Assembly: GCA_950295325.1 (NCBI GenBank)
Contig: OX485804.1
Coordinates: forward strand, 45,816,001 to 45,880,000
Reading direction: 5' to 3'
From: Polytrichum commune
Lineage: Eukaryota > Streptophyta > Polytrichopsida > Polytrichales > Polytrichaceae
Length of the DNA stretch: 64,000 bases
In this document: positions 60,201 to 64,000 of the stretch, in pieces
Numbering within the stretch: the stretch's first letter is position 1
How the letters are laid out: every line of letters begins with the position of its first letter
The notes under the pieces: model-generated
The model's database searches: none
The model's input: the letters and a program-made list of their open reading frames with translations, nothing else
Told to the model about the DNA's origin: nothing
Program-made: the position numbers and the translations under genes

Positions 60201-63200
60201 GCCAATCTTTTTAAGAAAGGTACATGACAAACAATAACTTATTGCATACAGTAAAACTATGCTATATCTGACTATCTAAAGTTGTCAGATCCTGGACGCC
60301 ATTGCAAATATTGATACCTATTTGGCTGCAGGTAAATTATTATCACAGTCTGGATAACAAAATTGTTGTTCAAATGGATGATCCTGACTTTCTAAACTGT
60401 AATAAACATTTGAAGGATGGATGTTCTTGTCTCACCCTAAGAACCTTGAACCACAAGGGTTTCCTGGTTGCATGAGTGCGCGGACACAATTCTGCAGCTT
60501 CTTGGCTCGGTGCCCAGAGAACCCTCTTGGACCCAGCGCTGCTCCTAAACTGCTTCAATAAAACTTGTTGACATGAGACTCTTGCATATCAATGAATTTC
60601 ACATGTACAAATGTCTAACAAATTGCACCTTAATGCAGTAAAATATTCCATTACTCCGCCAGTGAAGATAGGCCACTATTATAAACAAACATGTGCTAAG
60701 ATCCACAAAGAACAGATTGTGAAGTGGTTCAACCTGACTTGCGTAACCACGTCAAGATCTTGCAGAAGTGCTATTGAAGCTACTGGAGATAAACCCAGCT
60801 TCTCACAAAGGCCCAGCTTTGTACCAAGTGACAATTCTGCTAAACCTGCCACCAATGAGATCAAGACTGCCATTGTCAATATTTCACAACAACTTGACCA
60901 CCAGGGCATACAACATCTAGACATATATTAGTCATAAACTTTAACAATAATGAAGCAAATTGGAAGGTGCTTAAAAACTTACACAAGTTGAGTCGTACAG
61001 AAAAGAAGTACCAGCCCTTCTTAGCCGATGCATGTTCATTAATCTAAACACTTGATGTGAGCTCCTGAACTTGTATCTAGAAGTGTAGATTCTTTTCTTA
61101 CTCAATGAGCTCAAAGGGTGTGCCTTAAATTATACTCCCTCTGTTTCAAAATAAAACCGTGGTTTCTATTACAGTGCGGGATTAAGAACAGTGACCAGCT
61201 TTGAACCACAATGAGTTTTTTAACCAAAATTGGGAGCTGCCGAAAATTAGCAAGCTGGCACGGAGCATACAGTATTTACCAAGGCTACTGTAGCTTCTTA
61301 GATAAATATACCATATTTATTAGTAGGCCCAGCTGCACTGCCGTTGTTAGCCGTGAATGATAGGCATGAGTAGTGGTAATAACGAAACCATGGTTTTATT
61401 CTGGCACGGAGTTTATGCAGAAACCATGGTTTTATTGTGAAACAGAGGGAGTAACTATTCATACAATAGAAATTGCAGATATTGACTCACCTGCTCGTAT
61501 GAGCTTTGGCACTGTGCTCCGTGAAAAAAGAACTGCCTGGTCCTCTCCAAGCAAAGGCATCCTCTCTCCATTCTTTCCTTCAAGCCAAGCTACAGGAACC
61601 TGTGTGTCTGGAAACAAAATTGCCAGCAGCTTTGAAAACCCATGTTTTGCTTCATAACCCTCATCACCCTTAAAGGCTAGAAGAGACAGGACTTTCAGTG
61701 AGGCATCGACCACCACCTTGTGTAGAGTTACACGCCGAACCACTTGTTCACTCCCAAGGTATTGTCGTGAGGCAAAAGTAACCATAGGCAATCGAGAAGT
61801 AACAGGATCTTCCCAATTTGTGTCAGAAACTGTACCAGTTTCTAGAGCTTCACTGAGAGACTCTACTATTAGATCTACAATTCCTGTATGAGATTTTAAT
61901 TCTGGGTATTCTAAAGAGAAGGCAGGGGGTAGTGTAGGTGCGCCTGACAGAAGGCTAGCAGTCAGCATTTTCCTTTGCATGATGAAAACAGAAAGACTGC
62001 ATGCCATGGATTGCCAGGATGGCAGAGGTACTGCATGTTTCTTCAAGAACATCAAGTAGGCCACCACCTGCAAATGAAGAATAAAGTTCACTTGACATCC
62101 TCCCTTGTTGAGGCAAGAAAAAAAATGAAAATAAAAACTTTAAAAATTTCCCTTAATTGTCATTTGTATGCCAGAAGTCAGCCCTCCAATCTTAGATGTT
62201 CCAGATATTCTACAAAATTAGGCAAATGTCAAGATATATGTTTCTTTGTAATCATATTAATCCACACCATCAACACATGCTTGCCTGTGAATTAGGTTGA
62301 TCTAGTAAACTTATCTCTACACACAATCCTCCATGTTCTTAATTGGGGAATCACAGGAATTCTTGGAAAGAGTCTGAATACGCACCACACTAATAGAGGT
62401 TTCCTGTTGCATGGCCAACCTGATTGCAGGCAAGAATGCTGAAATAAGCCTCGAGGCTGTGGGCAGGGTCTCCAGTAATTTCAGCCAAGAAGTATCGTCC
62501 TCCAAAACTGATCCTTGAGTGGCTGCTTTTGTCTTCTCCAAATTTGACATAGCAACAGGTAATCCAGGGGATATTCCAGGTGAAACATGAGCAGAAGAGG
62601 ACCCACTTGCACCAGCCATTGCTTTCTTGGGATGATGCGATATTGTATTTGTAGTGTCCAAAGTAGGTCCTTGCCACCTGCTTGTCCCTCCAGGAGTGCT
62701 CTCTGTACGTTTCATTTCTCGTGGTGAGGAAGGGAGGGAAACTTGGATATCAGTGTGCCTGGGATTTGTTTGGAATAGGCTGGTGAGGCAGCGTCGTGAT
62801 CGATGACGAAGAGCACAACTTTTAGCAACAAGTTTGTGGGAAAGGAAGTTGATGATTATTTCAATTTCTGTGTCTTTGCTTGGTGTAGAGACAACCTGAA
62901 AATAGAACAAATGTGGATACCAATCAAGCTTCCACATCAAAAAAATCCAATATTCACAATATTTACCTGGCTCTTGTATGTCCAAAAAGTGACATGCAAT
63001 CAGCCCTGCCAGATAAGCATCCCAACTTCAAAGTGCTTTTAAAAGTCACAGAAGTAACAACCAATCCACCATATAAAATTGCAACATCATTGTCTGAGAT
63101 CAATCTCACCTTTCGTAGTTCTGATCGAAGTTTCATGAGGTCTACTGAAAGCTTTCGAGTGGTGGGATGACTACCCTCAAGCATGTAGAGTAGTTCGCAC

Positions 63201-64000
63201 TGTAGCGTCACACCATAATGATTTAGCTATGATGAGTAATGACAAACAGTACTAATGTGGAGTGCTTCATGCTTCAGCTTTCAATAAATGATCATTCTTA
63301 AAACTTTGCCACATGCCAGCCTTAGATTGCTTAGAACCGACTCAGATCCTACATGGACATTATAGTTTGGCATCAATAAGGATGAACCAGGAAGCACCTC
63401 AGTAAACAAGGCAAATTATAGCAGGAAAAGAGCAGAACTAAAATGCAAGTGCAAGATGGGATGAGGTTCTTGCCTGCCAGGCAATGGGGAAGTGGGCAAC
63501 CACCTCAGGTTCCCTTGCCAATATGTTATGTACCCATGGCCAAGCTTGTTGCAGGGTCTGTCAGTAACCAGAAAACTGCTTTATTAAGAACAAACAGGAG
63601 CACTGAACAACTTAGAGTGAAGAGTTTCGTATTTTTGAATAATGGCAAGACGCCATTCATGATATCTTGATGACAGAGTATGAGGTCCCTACTAGGCAAG
63701 AATTCCTATTGCAGGAAGAACAAACATACCTGCAAGGCAGTGACCTCAGAGAAGTAATCAGGAAGATGGCATTTCCTCAGTAAATGACCTAGCTTATAGG
63801 TGTCATTGAACCGATCCAGCTTGTCATAAACAGCTTGTGGAGGCCTACGAAGAGAGCCAGACTGGTTCAAGAGCATCAGCTTGCCCTTCCATTCAATTTC
63901 AAAGGTTGCCAAATCGATGTTATCAACCCCACCAGGTTCTGTTCTCATCATTTCAGCAAGAAATTTGCTAACTGCATCCTCTGCCTTCTTATCTAATTCC
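54210..64000 (-). CDS. INTS1: Integrator complex subunit 1 (INTS1), C-terminal two thirds, 16 exons, 5' end beyond the window
   Basis: INTS1 is the large helical-repeat scaffold of the nuclear Integrator complex, which binds RNA polymerase II, cleaves snRNA 3' ends and attenuates transcription. In transcription order the coding exons are 64000-63730 (partial), 63557-63474, 63226-63110, 62895-62386, 62067-61491, 60866-60734, 60549-60436, 60021-58725, 58535-58279, 57714-57477, 57374-57293, 57087-57011, 56364-55735, 55046-54862, 54577-54462 and 54367-54210, with a TGA stop at 54212-54210. Phases agree at every junction and the product is about 1,610 residues. Identity rests on remembered similarity to animal INTS1: the first exon has a PPQAVYDKLDRFN segment followed by LGHLLRK and PDYF; the next has QQAWPWVHNILA; the fourth and fifth have W-LKLLETLP, AIRLAMQQE and VVAYLMFLKKH, all in the order seen in animals. 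The RPB2-binding N-terminal domain would lie outside the window. The start of exon 6 (60866 or a few codons later) and of the last exon (54367 or 54325) are uncertain. Confidence 0.85.
54368..54461 (-). other. INTS1: Probable second GC-AG intron of INTS1, before the last exon
   Basis: The exon ends TACTGTTCAG and is followed by GCATGT. The acceptor chosen follows a strong pyrimidine tract (CTTTTCATTCTTCAG), and both sides are in phase 1. An acceptor 42 bases further on (AAACAG, 54326) is also in phase. An unspliced read-through would end in a hydrophobic tail about 35 codons later. The GC donor is less certain than the one at 63473. Confidence 0.45.
55735..56364 (-). CDS. INTS1: INTS1 C-terminal region exon
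   Basis: This exon of 630 bases (210 codons, phase 0 at both ends) begins DMLPMVKQQDIQVRS after a TTTTACAG acceptor and ends YEMKK before GTAAAT. It is helical, with a charged linker that looks flexible (residues about 140-170 of the exon, KPADKEVPSSPDV). The preceding exon (57087-57011) ends ARQHPTLVIPHLPTL, a HEAT-type helix pair. The following exon carries DPNVRDRAYVLLERLLLHCP, another HEAT-type helix. Confidence 0.8.
58725..60021 (-). CDS. INTS1: INTS1 largest exon in the window (exon 8 of those visible)
   Basis: This 1,297-base exon encodes 432 residues without interruption and is the longest open stretch in the window. It enters in phase 2 after a TTTGTAG acceptor and leaves in phase 0 at a CCCTTT/GTAAGT donor. 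The protein is mostly alternating hydrophobic and charged helical sequence, as expected for a HEAT-like scaffold. The preceding small exon (60549-60436) must be read in the frame giving LQNCVRALMQPGNPCG; the other open frame there does not join in phase. A 321-residue plus-strand reading frame over the same bases is an antisense shadow. Confidence 0.85.
61135..61451. mobile_element. Stowaway-like MITE (Tc1/mariner type) in an INTS1 intron
   Basis: The element is 317 bases long with terminal inverted repeats of about 31 bases that start CTCCCTCTGTTTCA and differ at only two positions. It is flanked on both sides by the dinucleotide TA (61133-61134 and 61452-61453). The CTCCCTC terminus with a TA target duplication is the hallmark of plant Stowaway MITEs. 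It has no coding capacity. It lies in the 624-base intron between INTS1 exons, 39 bases from the upstream donor site. The right half repeats the motif GAAACCATGGTTTTATT. Confidence 0.85.
62386..62895 (-). CDS. INTS1: INTS1 exon with a serine/proline-rich linker and the start of the best-matching block
   Basis: This exon of 510 bases (170 codons, phase 0 to 0) begins after TTTTCAG and ends at a GTGCGT donor. Its middle is rich in Ser, Pro, Thr and Gly, which suggests a disordered linker. The end has the segment W-LKLLETLP followed by AIRLAMQQETSISV, which continues in the next exon as VVAYLMFLKKH. This block gave the clearest match to remembered animal INTS1, where a similar leucine-rich segment, an ALQQ motif and an AYL-YL-QH motif follow one another. 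Confidence 0.82.
63227..63473 (-). other. INTS1: Probable GC-AG intron of INTS1
   Basis: The upstream exon ends TGGCAG and is followed by GCAAGA, not GT. Reading on meets a stop after 12 codons with no usable GT before it. The downstream exon starts after TCATAG and continues in phase 0. CAG/GCAAG is the usual context of the minor GC donor class in plants. Confidence 0.6.

Noticed and set aside
60370-60558. A minus-strand frame reading KQFRSSAGSKRVLWAPSQE as the INTS1 exon 7 product
   Set aside because: It leaves exon 8 out of phase. The shifted frame (LQNCVRALMQPGNPCG) joins correctly to both neighbours.

Overview
The window looks like nuclear DNA of a land plant with a large, repeat-rich genome, most likely a seed plant. 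Three things point that way: a split gene with GT-AG introns of about 90-690 bases, a Stowaway-type and several other MITE-like elements, and a background of old decayed repeats. The species cannot be named from the sequence. I see no tRNA, rRNA, operon, CRISPR array, viral gene or biosynthetic gene cluster.

Only one host gene is convincing. It fills the last 10 kb on the minus strand (54210 to beyond 64000) and encodes the C-terminal two thirds of Integrator complex subunit 1 (INTS1), the large scaffold of the RNA polymerase II-associated Integrator complex. Sixteen coding exons could be joined with consistent reading phase, giving about 1,610 residues. The N-terminal part lies beyond the right edge. 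Two introns appear to use GC donors, and one intron carries a Stowaway-like MITE of 317 bases with a TA target duplication.

Bases 1 to about 53,600 hold no intact gene. They are a patchwork of short non-autonomous elements, tandem repeats and microsatellites. The main parts are: (1) a family of about 210 bases rich in ACCGGTT motifs, with eleven copies or fragments in both orientations; (2) a MITE family of 440-500 bases with termini GGGCCACTTCACAC, four copies, one swollen by a 309-bp internal tandem repeat; (3) a PIF/Harbinger-like element of 3.1 kb with TTA target duplications, inserted in a sequence related to an unidentified 87-residue reading frame nearby; (4) several smaller inverted-repeat elements, including two related 160-bp copies, a 1-kb foldback and a MITE whose core is an array of near-palindromic units of about 42 bp; (5) tandem arrays with periods of about 33, 41, 65, 84, 276 and 309 bases; (6) a decayed non-LTR-retrotransposon-like zinc-knuckle fragment.

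The best leads for something undescribed are the ACCGGTT family, the palindrome-array MITE, the nested PIF-like insertion with its inferable empty site, and the unidentified reading frame that it interrupts. I did not find a new multi-gene system.
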